From the NCBI GenBank assembly GCA_038230215.1, contig JBBRNR010000006.1:1-64000 (forward strand): a stretch of 64,000 bases of DNA, in the 5' to 3' direction. Origin of the DNA: DASVRZ01 sp038230215. GTDB lineage: Bacteria > Verrucomicrobiota > Verrucomicrobiia > Chthoniobacterales > DASVRZ01. The position numbers and the translations under genes were made by a program. The notes under the pieces were generated by a model. That model was not told the DNA's origin. It made no database searches and saw only the letters and a list, made by a program, of their open reading frames with translations. This document shows, piece after piece, positions 1 to 7,997 of the stretch. Each line of letters starts with the position of its first letter. Position 1 is the first letter of the stretch.

Positions 1-1
1 T

Positions 2-967
2 CCGCAGGGCTCCCTCTCCCGGATGCTCTGGCGGGTAAGACCTGATGGCACTCGCACGTTCTACATTTACGGTCCCGGCCTGCTCTATGAGATTGAGGAG
101 ACAGGCAATGTGGCCAGATATTACCACTACGATCACCTCGGTTCGACCCTCGCGCTGACCGATGAAAACGGAGCGGTGACAGGGCGGGCCAACTACAGCG
201 CCTATGGCGTGCTCCTGCAATCGAGCGGCACCTTAAACACGCCATTCCTCTGGCAGGGTATGTTCGGCGTAGTGACCGATGGAAATGGATTGCTCTACAT
301 GCGGGCCAGGTACTATCATGCGTATCTAGGCAGATTCATGAACGAGGATCCGCTGGGGCTTAGCGCCGGACCGAACATGTATGCCTATTGTGACGGAGAC
401 CCCGTCTCTTATTGCGATCCATTGGGATTAAAAGAAAAGCAACCTGGCATTATTTATAGAATTCAAATTGGTGCGAATACAAACGTCCTTAATGAATTAA
501 ACAAACGGGCTGAATTGATTAACTCAATTAGTGCACAAACTGGGGTAGACCCAAATTTGGTTCGGGCAACAATACTTCACGAATCGCGGGGTTTCGGCAC
601 ATCATTCGAAGGATTAGAGGCAAAAGTTTCGGAACTAAGGCGCGGAGACAAGGGAACCTATGGGTTTGGGCAGTTGGGGCCAGACGCAAGAAATGAAGCA
701 AATCTAACAATTTCACAGGCCAGAACAATGGAGGGATCTATAAAAGGGGTTTCTACGTGGCTAGGTAAATCTACAGCGGATCTACGGAAAGCAGGAATTA
801 CTTCTCCGAGTGTTGCTCAAATAGCTAGCCAATATAACTCGATTAGACAGGAGGGCCAAGTGAGTAACTATGGACGTCAAGTGGACTATACTTACAATGC
901 TTTTGTATTCGCTAAAGGCTCCACTTCTTCAGGCTTCAATTCTTCAAGATCGAATCCGCTGAAGTAG
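2..967 (+). CDS. RHS-repeat protein, C-terminal part, with lysozyme-like tip domain (5' end outside window)
   Basis: The frame is open to the window edge, so only the 3' end of a large RHS/YD-repeat protein is present. Counting from the ATG at 23, residues 33-137 form the conserved RHS core: YYHYDHLGS, then ARYYHAYLGRF, then EDPLGL and YAYCDGDPV, ending in CDPLGLKE. RHS proteins are polymorphic toxins whose variable C-terminus follows this core. Here residues 138-314 contain GVDPNLVRATILHESRG (E187 in the position of the lytic-transglycosylase catalytic Glu) and YGFGQLGP (214-220, like the GLMQL motif of SLT domains). A peptidoglycan-cleaving tip is therefore inferred. DNA past about 430 is visibly AT-richer than the core, which fits an exchanged tip module. 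The next gene encodes a lipoprotein. Core identity is firm; the toxin activity is inference. Confidence 0.8.
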   Translation, partial: PQGSLSRMLWRVRPDGTRTFYIYGPGLLYEIEETGNVARYYHYDHLGSTLALTDENGAVTGRANYSAYGVLLQSSGTLNTPFLWQGMFGVVTDGNGLLYMRARYYHAYLGRFMNEDPLGLSAGPNMYAYCDGDPVSYCDPLGLKEKQPGIIYRIQIGANTNVLNELNKRAELINSISAQTGVDPNLVRATILHESRGFGTSFEGLEAKVSELRRGDKGTYGFGQLGPDARNEANLTISQARTMEGSIKGVSTWLGKSTADLRKAGITSPSVAQIASQYNSIRQEGQVSNYGRQVDYTYNAFVFAKGSTSSGFNSSRSNPLK

Positions 968-985
968 AAATTATAACAATTTATT

Positions 986-1474
986 ATGGTAATAATTCGA
1001 GTTCTATTCCTGACATGTGCGCTGATATTTTTGTTTGCATGCACTGATTCAGAAACCAGGAGTAGTGATGTGCCGCTCACAAAAAAAGAAGCCGAGTTAA
1101 AAGCTGGCATTAAACTACCAGTTTCAGGAAATGCACGAAATATTAGATTTCACCTTTCTGGATCCACTCAAGATTGGGATTTGTATGTGTCATTTCAGGC
1201 TGGGACAGAGGATATCCAGCGAATTATAGCGTCTGAAACAGATCGATATGTAGCCTACCGGAAAAGTTTGCGAAACTCGGTGCCTAAAGTTACTAGCTTT
1301 GCGGCCATAGAATCAGAAGTATTTTCTTCTAAATTAGTAACTAACCCGCCAAAATGGTGGCAACCGAAGACAATTAAGGAGGGTTATTTTGCCGGCTCAT
1401 TAGACCCTCTTTACGGGCCAAAATTTTGGGTTAACAAACAGAACTCGACTGTTTATATTTTTGAGCATTTTTGA
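986..1474 (+). CDS. Small lipoprotein, candidate immunity protein for the RHS tip
   Basis: 162 residues starting 18 bp after the RHS stop. The N-terminus has a basic start, a hydrophobic stretch and the lipobox-like sequence LFAC followed by TDSE, so Cys19 is the probable lipidation site and the mature protein would sit in the periplasm. No known domain is recognised. The body is mixed and AT-rich, with the same composition as the RHS tip. A gene directly after a polymorphic-toxin tip is usually its immunity gene, and a periplasmic lipoprotein is the right location to neutralise a peptidoglycan hydrolase. Function is inferred only from position, composition and the signal. Confidence 0.6.
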   Translation: MVIIRVLFLTCALIFLFACTDSETRSSDVPLTKKEAELKAGIKLPVSGNARNIRFHLSGSTQDWDLYVSFQAGTEDIQRIIASETDRYVAYRKSLRNSVPKVTSFAAIESEVFSSKLVTNPPKWWQPKTIKEGYFAGSLDPLYGPKFWVNKQNSTVYIFEHF

Positions 1475-1505
1475 ATCTGCTTTTGAAGGAATAGGGGGCA
1501 TGAAT

Positions 1506-2641
1506 AGGGGTCAGGAGGCATATCTTGACGGATTTGTTGTGGTGGATTAGGAGCGGGGATGCCGCGCAGCATCCGCATTGAATATCCCGGAGCGTTTTAC
1601 CATGTGATGGCGCGGGGGAACCGGCGGGAGGCGATCTTTCTGGATGAAGATGATCGGCGTTATTTTCTGAAAACTCTCGGGGAGGCTTGCGGCATGACCG
1701 GGTGGCGGGTCCATGCCTGGGTGCTGATGTCGAACCATTATCACCTCGTGATCGAGACACCGACGGCCAATTTGGTAGAGGGAATGAAGTGGCTGCAAAA
1801 CGCTTATACCCGCCGCTTTAACACCCGGCATCAGCTGTGGGGGCGGTTATTTGGGGACCGTTACAAGGCGGTCGTAGTGCAAAGCGAGGAGGGCGATTAT
1901 TTCGCGACCCTGCTGGATTATTTGCACCTGAATCCGGTGCGAGCGGGGCTGGTGCGCCTCGCTAAGGACAAAGTATGGCGGATTACTCTTGGAGCAGTCT
2001 GGCGGGTGGTTATTTATTGACGGAACGGCAGAGGCCGAAATGGTTTGAAGCAGAGATGGGTCTGGCGGCCTGCCAATGTGGGGACACGGCGGCTGGCCGA
2101 CGGAAGCTGGTGCGACGGCTGCATGAGCGGGCAATTGCCGAGGGCATGGAGCGCTGCGGCATCCCGGCGACAGACGCGGAGGTGGATGCGCGGTTGAGTG
2201 GACTGGAGCGCGGCTGGTATTGGGGCAGCCGGGAGTTTGCGGAGAAAGTGGTTCGGCTCGGTGAGAAGATCATCCAGGTGCGAAAGAAGCGTGGCTACCG
2301 ATACAGCGGCGAGAAACGGAGCCACGATCTGGCGGAAGCCGAAAGAATGATACTGGAGGTGGGAAAGATCGAAGGGTTGTCTGAAAAAGACTGGAGGGGC
2401 TTATCGGGAGCAGATCCTCGGAAAGTGGCGCTGGCGCATTTGCTCTGGAGTCGGACCACAGTGACGCAGGGCTGGATTTGCGAAGCCTTGGGAATGTCGA
2501 GTGCGGCGAATGTGAGCCAACAGATTCGCCGATGGAAGAAGGAGCCCCAAACAAAGAAGTTGAGCGCGAAGTTGAGAGGCTATTTGTCAAAATAAGCAGG
2601 GGCATTATTAACATCGTCCACCCACAGGTCTCCTGACCCTT
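1506..2641 (+). mobile_element. RAYT-type (REP-associated tyrosine transposase) element with inverted ends
   Basis: The transposase gene is bracketed by matching ends in opposite orientation. GGGTCAGGAG lies at 1508-1517 and its reverse complement CTCCTGACCC at 2630-2639. The left end shows an imperfect duplication of the motif just upstream (about 1494-1520, around GGGGGCATGAATAGGGG). GC content and style differ from the AT-rich RHS tip before it. The extent is set by the repeats; target-site duplications were not identified. Confidence 0.6.
1559..2595 (+). pseudogene. REP-associated tyrosine transposase (Y1/HUH), frameshifted
   Basis: The first frame, from ATG 1559, carries the N-terminal signature YHVMARGNRR, the metal-binding HUH motif in MSNHYHLVIE and the catalytic-Tyr region LLDYLHLNPVRAGLV. 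It then runs into a frame change near 1970 and stops at 2020. The downstream frame (about 1975-2595) continues the family with ADYSWSS and a C-terminal helix-turn-helix region ending SSAANVSQQIRRW. Joining the two needs a single-base indel at about 1968-1976. An ATG at 1975 could allow a separate downstream product, but the conserved DYxWSS block straddles the break, so disruption is more likely than design. Such transposases mobilise REP-like palindromes. Confidence 0.8.
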
Positions 2642-2751
2642 AATTTTCACCCAGGCAAGGCAGGCCCGTGGAAAGAATCCGCTGAAACTCTGTCGGAATG
2701 TCGACCGCTTGCCTTCGCCAGGGTTCCAGTATTGACTACCCCTCCCGATTT

Positions 2752-4314
2752 ATGAGCACACCCGCAGTCACCATCTACGACACCACTCTTCGCGACGGCA
2801 CGCAGGGGACCGGCATTTCTTTCTCGGTGGCCGACAAGATTCGCGTGGCGGAAAAGCTGGACGATTTCGGAGTGCATTACATCGAGGGCGGCTGGCCCGG
2901 ATCGAATCCGAAGGATCAGGCATTTTTCGCGGAGGCGGCGAAGCGCACTTGGAAAAACGCGAAGATTACTGCTTTTGGCGCGACCCGCCGTGCGAAAATG
3001 ACCGTTGAGGAAGATCCCCAAGTCAGGCAATTGCTTGAGGCCAGCACGCCAGCCGTTACCATCGTCGGCAAGACCTGGCTGCTGCATGTGACCGAAGTGC
3101 TGGGCATCACCGCCGAGGAAAATCTGGCCATGATCGCCGACACAGTCGCTTATCTGAAAAAACAAGGCCGCGAGACGTTTTACGACGCGGAACATTTCTT
3201 CGACAGCTACAAGGAAGACCCGGGGTATTCGCTGGCGACAGTGCAGGCCGCGCATGACAACGGCGCCGACCTCATTGTTCTCTGCGACACGAACGGCGGC
3301 ACGTTGCCCGAGGAAATCGGACGCATCACCCGCGAAGTCGTTTCGCATCTCGGTGTGCCGGTCGGCATTCACACACACAACGATTGTGGCTTCGGCGTCG
3401 CCAACGCGCTGGCTGCGGTCAACGCGGGCGCTGTGCAAGTCCAGGGAACAATCAACGGATACGGCGAGCGCGTCGGCAACTGTAACCTCGTGACCCTGAT
3501 GCCGAATTTGCAGCTCAAGATGGGCATCGCAGTCGTGCCCGACATTTCCAAACTGCGCGAGCTTTCCCTCTTCGTGGACGAGCTGGCGAACGTGCCGCCG
3601 GACATTCGCGCGCCCTATGTGGGCTCGGCCGCCTTCACACACAAGGGCGGGCTCCATGTCCATGCGGTGCAAAAACTCGCCCGCAGTTACGAGCACGTCG
3701 ATCCCAAACTCGTCGGGAATCGGCAGAACATCGTCATCTCCGACATGTCGGGCCAGAGCAACATTCTGGCGAAGGCGCAGACGCTCGGCTTCGATCTTGT
3801 AAAAGGATCGCCAGAGGTTTCCAAAGTTCTCAGCGAAGTGAAACGACTCGAGTCGCAGGGTTATGAATTCGAGGCGGCCGAGGCGTCGTTCCAGCTCCTG
3901 ATTCGCAAGGCGCTCGGCCAGTATGAGCCGCTCTGGAAACTGCTCGTTTTCCATTGCACCTTCCGGCATTTCGAGGAGCCCGCGCTGCAAACCTGCGAGG
4001 CCACGGTGAAGCTCGATATCAATGGAACTCCCGCCTACACGGTCGCGGAAGGGCATGGTCCGGTGAACGCGATTGACGGCGCGTTGCGCAAGGCGTTGCT
4101 GCCATTTTATCCGGAGATCGCGGATGTCCGCCTGGAAGATTACAAAGTCCGCATCATCAATGGCCACGAAGGCACCGCGGCAAAAACGCGCGTCTTCATT
4201 TCCAGCACCGATGGCCACGAGATCTGGGGCACAGTCGGCGTCTCCGACAACATCATTGAGGCGAGTTGGCTCGCGCTTGTGGACAGCCTGGAATACCGGC
4301 TGATGCGAAAATAG
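2752..4314 (+). CDS. cimA: (R)-citramalate synthase / alpha-isopropylmalate synthase family
   Basis: 520 residues from ATG 2752 (MSTPAVTIYDTTLRDGTQG). An upstream in-frame start at 2698 adds 18 unconserved residues. The TIM-barrel catalytic domain begins with the DTTLRDGTQ motif, has the metal-binding HTHNDCG motif, and continues with GTINGYGERVGNCNL. The C-terminal part (from about residue 370) matches the regulatory LeuA-dimer domain. The enzyme condenses acetyl-CoA with pyruvate (citramalate, isoleucine route) or 2-oxoisovalerate. The sequence style fits the long CimA class better than LeuA. No ilv or leu genes are adjacent. Confidence 0.85.
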   Translation: MSTPAVTIYDTTLRDGTQGTGISFSVADKIRVAEKLDDFGVHYIEGGWPGSNPKDQAFFAEAAKRTWKNAKITAFGATRRAKMTVEEDPQVRQLLEASTPAVTIVGKTWLLHVTEVLGITAEENLAMIADTVAYLKKQGRETFYDAEHFFDSYKEDPGYSLATVQAAHDNGADLIVLCDTNGGTLPEEIGRITREVVSHLGVPVGIHTHNDCGFGVANALAAVNAGAVQVQGTINGYGERVGNCNLVTLMPNLQLKMGIAVVPDISKLRELSLFVDELANVPPDIRAPYVGSAAFTHKGGLHVHAVQKLARSYEHVDPKLVGNRQNIVISDMSGQSNILAKAQTLGFDLVKGSPEVSKVLSEVKRLESQGYEFEAAEASFQLLIRKALGQYEPLWKLLVFHCTFRHFEEPALQTCEATVKLDINGTPAYTVAEGHGPVNAIDGALRKALLPFYPEIADVRLEDYKVRIINGHEGTAAKTRVFISSTDGHEIWGTVGVSDNIIEASWLALVDSLEYRLMRK

Positions 4315-4339
4315 TTTTTCGACCCGGGTAACAGTCTCA

Positions 4340-5125
4340 TCAAGCCGCCAGACGGGCCACCGCCGGGAGGAAATGATCCTGGTAGGTGATCGCTTGGGGA
4401 ATGACGCCTTGTTCCTGAAGCAACTTTGCGCGCCATTCGTAGCGCAGGACGCGTCCCGAACCTGCCGCGTCGGGCAGCGGGCCATTGGCATCGGCGATTT
4501 CCTCGCGCGACAAATACTCGGGAGTGGTCGCCAGAAACTCCGGTCCGGCCTGCTCCCGGAGATTCGCGTAAATGTGATCACGCGCATACATTTTCAACTC
4601 CAATTCCTCGGGAGTTAGATCGTATTGGAAACGCAGATGCGCCTGTTCTTCTGGCACGCGCTGGATGGCATAAATCTCCGACTCGGCTGGTTTTTGATAG
4701 ACCAGTGGAATCTCGTAAAGGGAACGTTTGTGGTCTCCCGCGAGGGCATTCAGCAGGATGGGACGAGTGACGTCGTGGACGGGATTGTAGAATTCGATCG
4801 CGTCGCAAAAAAGCTGATCGGGCTGAATCCGCTGGATCTCTGAGCGAAGTTTTTCGGCGACTCGGAGAAACAGATCGCTCTCCGCATCGAGCAGCGCATC
4901 GTAGAAAGAAGCCTCGGAAAAATTCAAATATGTCACGCGGTCAAGGATTCCGGCGCGAGCCAGGCCGGCTTTAGATTGCTCGATGCGCTCGGCGCCGCCG
5001 CCGTCGGTGATGACCACCACATGGGGCCGATAACGTTGTAAAAGTCCGTAGATGGCGAGTTCATGTGCGGGATGGCCAAACACAGCCAGCCGGCGAACAT
5101 CAGAGAGGGAAAAGGGATCAGTCAT
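4340..5125 (-). CDS. PIG-L/LmbE-like deacetylase family protein (tentative)
   Basis: 261 residues from ATG 5125, which overlaps the stop of the upstream glycosyltransferase by 4 bp (ATGA), so translation is probably coupled. The N-terminus VFGHPAHELAIYGLL followed by VVVITDGGG resembles the HPDDE and TDG blocks of PIG-L/LmbE N-acetyl-sugar deacetylases. A later NPVHDVTRP could be the second metal site. The canonical HPDDE is changed to HPAHE, so metal binding may differ. Pairing with a glycosyltransferase suggests work on a sugar. Family assignment is by motif pattern only. Confidence 0.45.
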   Translation of the reverse strand: MTDPFSLSDVRRLAVFGHPAHELAIYGLLQRYRPHVVVITDGGGAERIEQSKAGLARAGILDRVTYLNFSEASFYDALLDAESDLFLRVAEKLRSEIQRIQPDQLFCDAIEFYNPVHDVTRPILLNALAGDHKRSLYEIPLVYQKPAESEIYAIQRVPEEQAHLRFQYDLTPEELELKMYARDHIYANLREQAGPEFLATTPEYLSREEIADANGPLPDAAGSGRVLRYEWRAKLLQEQGVIPQAITYQDHFLPAVARLAA

Positions 5126-5970
5126 TGGTTCCAAGGGTAAAATTTCAAACTGGCAAAACCGTGGACGCGCCACCAGTCGAAAAGCAAAAAAAATCTCTCC
5201 GCGAGAGGTTTTTCCAAGACACGACGGACTTGGGTCATAGGAGCCGTTTCCGCCAGATCGTCAACATAAAGCTGGCGATGTTTCCAGACCACGGCTGCGC
5301 GGCAGCGGTCGCAATCCGCCTTGTCCAGATTGTGGTCGGATACGCCAGGCACGCCGGTGAAACTGCGCGAATAGGCCCAGAACGATTCCTCAGTGACGAC
5401 CTTTCCCGAGCGGGCGAGGCGGATGAGAAATTCCCAATCCTCGTAAACGTGGAATCGCGCGTCGTAGCGCCCGACACGTTCCCAGGATTTTTTCTGAAAC
5501 GCCATCGCTGTGGCGTAGATGTAATTTCCTCGCACCAGCTTTTCGTAGTTGAACGGCGTAAACCGGCATTCCTCGCGCACCTTTGTTCCGTCGGGTTTGT
5601 TGATTAAGCGCCGAGTGCCGGTGTAAACCAAATCGGTGTCGTCACCGAAAAGCCGAATCAGCGTTTTCGCCTGCGGAGCACTCCAAATGTTATCGTCGTC
5701 CAGCACAGCAATGAATTTCCCCGAGGCGCGGCGGATGCCATAATTCAGCGCGACGGCGCGGTTCAGCACCCGGCCTTGTGTGTCGAGATGAGTCAAATGC
5801 AAGTCGCGCGGACTTCCAATCACATCGGCAGCAGCTCCACCGCTCATGTCCACGACGACGACCTCGAAGTCGCGAGTGTTTTGCTGGGCGAGACTGTCGA
5901 GGCATTCAGCCAGCCGCTCGTTTCGCGCCAGCGTACGAACGATTACCGATAAGACTGGAACTCGATTCAT
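5122..5970 (-). CDS. Family 2 glycosyltransferase
   Basis: 282 residues. The GT-A fold starts at VPVLSVIVRTLARNERL, the nucleotide-sugar region is FEVVVVDMSGG, and the metal-binding triad is AVLDDDNIWS at about residue 95. A further acidic block, YEDWEFLIRLARSG, corresponds to the catalytic-base region of GT2 enzymes. There is no membrane segment, so it probably acts at the cytoplasmic face of the membrane. It is the first gene of a two-gene minus-strand operon with the PIG-L-like gene. Donor and acceptor sugars cannot be told. Confidence 0.8.
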   Translation of the reverse strand: MNRVPVLSVIVRTLARNERLAECLDSLAQQNTRDFEVVVVDMSGGAAADVIGSPRDLHLTHLDTQGRVLNRAVALNYGIRRASGKFIAVLDDDNIWSAPQAKTLIRLFGDDTDLVYTGTRRLINKPDGTKVREECRFTPFNYEKLVRGNYIYATAMAFQKKSWERVGRYDARFHVYEDWEFLIRLARSGKVVTEESFWAYSRSFTGVPGVSDHNLDKADCDRCRAAVVWKHRQLYVDDLAETAPMTQVRRVLEKPLAERFFLLFDWWRVHGFASLKFYPWNQ

Positions 5971-6047
5971 GGAGTTCCTTCGTAACCGGGGTTCGGAGAA
6001 ATGACAAATTCTTTGCCCGCGCCGCCGCCCTGATTCATACTCACGCC

Positions 6048-6998
6048 ATGGAATTTTTCCGTCCCATTACGCGGCGTGAGGCTTGTGCGCGGGCGCTCGT
6101 TTTCAGTGCTGCGCTGGCGTTGCCCCGGTTCCTGCGCGGTGCGCCGCCGGTGATGGCAGGCGATGCGTTGCATCTGTTTTGCTTCGGCGATTGGGGCGTA
6201 CAGGCGAGTCCGAATCAAAAAGCCGTCGCCGCCGCCCTCCAGAAATATGCGAAAGAATTGAATTTGACTCCCACCGCGCTGCTGCTTTTGGGTGACAATT
6301 TTTACGGCCCGATTCCGGGCACGGATTCGCCACGCTGGAAGAGGGAATTCGAGGAAATGTATCCTGCGGGCGTTTTTCCCGGGCCGTGTTATGCGGTGTT
6401 AGGGAATCACGATTACGACGACCAACCCGGCGGCGAGCAGATCCAGATGGACTACGCCAAAACTCCGGGCACGCGCTGGAAAATGCCTGCTCTCTGGTAT
6501 CGGCTCGATCTGCCGCATGCGACATTTCTTTGCGTGGACACACACTACAAAAAGCTGTCGCCCAAGGAGATTGCCGACCAACAAGCCTGGATCGAAATGC
6601 AACTCGCCCTGCCTCGCAAAGTGCCGTGGATGATCGTTTGCGGGCATCATCCGGTGATGAGCTGTGGGCCGCATCACGGCGATTCGAAGCACCTCGCGGG
6701 CTGGCGCGAGCTATTTTATCAGCACCGCGTGGACGCCTATCTGGCCGGTCACGAGCATGATCTGCAATATCTCCACGAGGAAAACACCCCGACCCGCTGG
6801 CTCGTCTCGGGTGGGGGCGGCCAGTCGTTGCACCCGGTCAAACCCGACGCGAAAACGGGCTTCGCCAACGCCTGCTTCGGCTTCCTCCACCTGTCATTGA
6901 GCGCCCAAAAAATGGAGGCCGCCTTTGTCGGCAGCGACGCGCAAGTCTTATATAACCTGAGCCAGGACGCCTCGCCGCTGGCTAACCAAACCGCTTAA
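6048..6998 (+). CDS. Exported metallophosphoesterase, purple-acid-phosphatase-like
   Basis: 316 residues from ATG 6048; the open frame extends upstream to 5778 but that part is antisense to the glycosyltransferase. An N-terminal TRREACARAL followed by a hydrophobic stretch looks like a Tat signal. The metallophosphatase blocks follow in order: FGDWG, LLLGDNFYG, AVLGNHDYDD, VCGHHPVMS and YLAGHEHDLQYL. The order and spacing match tartrate-resistant (type 5) acid phosphatase-like enzymes that use a two-metal centre. It probably hydrolyses phosphate monoesters in the periplasm. The 3' end overlaps the convergent next gene by 17 bp. Confidence 0.8.
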   Translation: MEFFRPITRREACARALVFSAALALPRFLRGAPPVMAGDALHLFCFGDWGVQASPNQKAVAAALQKYAKELNLTPTALLLLGDNFYGPIPGTDSPRWKREFEEMYPAGVFPGPCYAVLGNHDYDDQPGGEQIQMDYAKTPGTRWKMPALWYRLDLPHATFLCVDTHYKKLSPKEIADQQAWIEMQLALPRKVPWMIVCGHHPVMSCGPHHGDSKHLAGWRELFYQHRVDAYLAGHEHDLQYLHEENTPTRWLVSGGGGQSLHPVKPDAKTGFANACFGFLHLSLSAQKMEAAFVGSDAQVLYNLSQDASPLANQTA

Positions 6999-7893
6999 TC
7001 CATTTGGCCCGGGCGGTGACGATGTCCTCGGCCTTGCGCTTGGGGCTAAGCTCCCAAATGACGAATGTTTCCGGCGGTACAAGCGGCATCAGCCGGTCGT
7101 AATCCACTGTGCCGTCACCAGGTAAATGATGATCCTGGTTTGGCCAGATCGTGTCGTGCAAATGGCATCCGATGAGACGGCTGCGCATGGAACTGAGCCA
7201 GTCGTAATGGTTAAGAAAGGAGAGGTTTTCCTTGAGCTGAACGTGGCCAAAATCGTGCCAGTAGCCCACGTAGGGAGAATTGACCTCATCGAGAATCGGC
7301 ACCATTTCCCGCTCAGTGGGGAGTTCCTCGTAGGCCTCGCGACTCTCGACGCCGAGGTGAATGTTGCGCTCTGCAGCGTAAGCGGCGATTTTTTTGAGCG
7401 CCTCGGTGGAGCGTTTCACGTAGAGAGGCGCCATGGATTCGCGCTCTTTCACGGCGGCGAGTTTTTTCTGGGTGTATTCGCGGGAGAACTGTTTGCCTTG
7501 GAGAATCATTTCCCCAAGTTCGTCGGTAATCGGGCCCATAGGAACGGAACCCAAATGCAATACGACATTGGGCGCTTGAAAACGTACCGCCCAATCGATC
7601 GTCTGGTAGGTGAGCTTGAGGGCGCGCTCGCGCTGGGCGGCGATGTGCGAGGTGTATTGATAGCAATTGGGCGACGCTTGAGTGATCTCGACTGGTAATG
7701 GACAAAAATTATGCAGACTGCTGAAGCGCACATCGCCGCGATCATAAACTTTCTGGATGCCTTCCATGAGAGAAAGCCGTACGCCGTGGCCGAGTTCCAC
7801 ATGATCGAAGCCGAGCTTGAGTATCTGCTCGAGCATCGTCTCGCCGGATTTTGAGCCTGAGGAGTTCCAGCAGCATGAAAAGGAAAGTCGCAC
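6982..7893 (-). CDS. Sugar phosphate isomerase/epimerase-like TIM-barrel protein
   Basis: 303 residues of the xylose-isomerase-like / AP-endonuclease-2 superfamily. Visible barrel metal and catalytic positions: LGVESREAYEE (Glu), YVGYWHDFGHVQ (Asp-His), LIGCHLHDT (His) and VIWELSP (Glu). The N-terminus MRLSFSCCWNSS and FDHVELGHG are typical of the family. The substrate is unknown; family members isomerise or epimerise keto-sugars or inositol derivatives in the cytoplasm. Its tail overlaps the convergent phosphatase gene. Confidence 0.75.
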   Translation of the reverse strand: MRLSFSCCWNSSGSKSGETMLEQILKLGFDHVELGHGVRLSLMEGIQKVYDRGDVRFSSLHNFCPLPVEITQASPNCYQYTSHIAAQRERALKLTYQTIDWAVRFQAPNVVLHLGSVPMGPITDELGEMILQGKQFSREYTQKKLAAVKERESMAPLYVKRSTEALKKIAAYAAERNIHLGVESREAYEELPTEREMVPILDEVNSPYVGYWHDFGHVQLKENLSFLNHYDWLSSMRSRLIGCHLHDTIWPNQDHHLPGDGTVDYDRLMPLVPPETFVIWELSPKRKAEDIVTARAKWIKRFG

Positions 7894-7997
7894 AGGCTAT
7901 TTTTACGCCGGACCTCCCGGCTCTGCCAGAAAAGAAGCAAAAATGGCTTTCTCTTCTGCCCGCAAATCTGCCTTAATCCAGCCCCACTATTCCTCAT

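Noticed and set aside
1975..2595. Downstream half of the RAYT as an independent gene
   Set aside because: The conserved YxWSS block continues straight from the upstream frame, so a frameshifted single gene is the simpler reading.
2647..4587. 646-codon open frame on the minus strand
   Set aside because: It lies antisense to the well-supported citramalate synthase gene, has no recognisable domain and is a GC-driven shadow frame.
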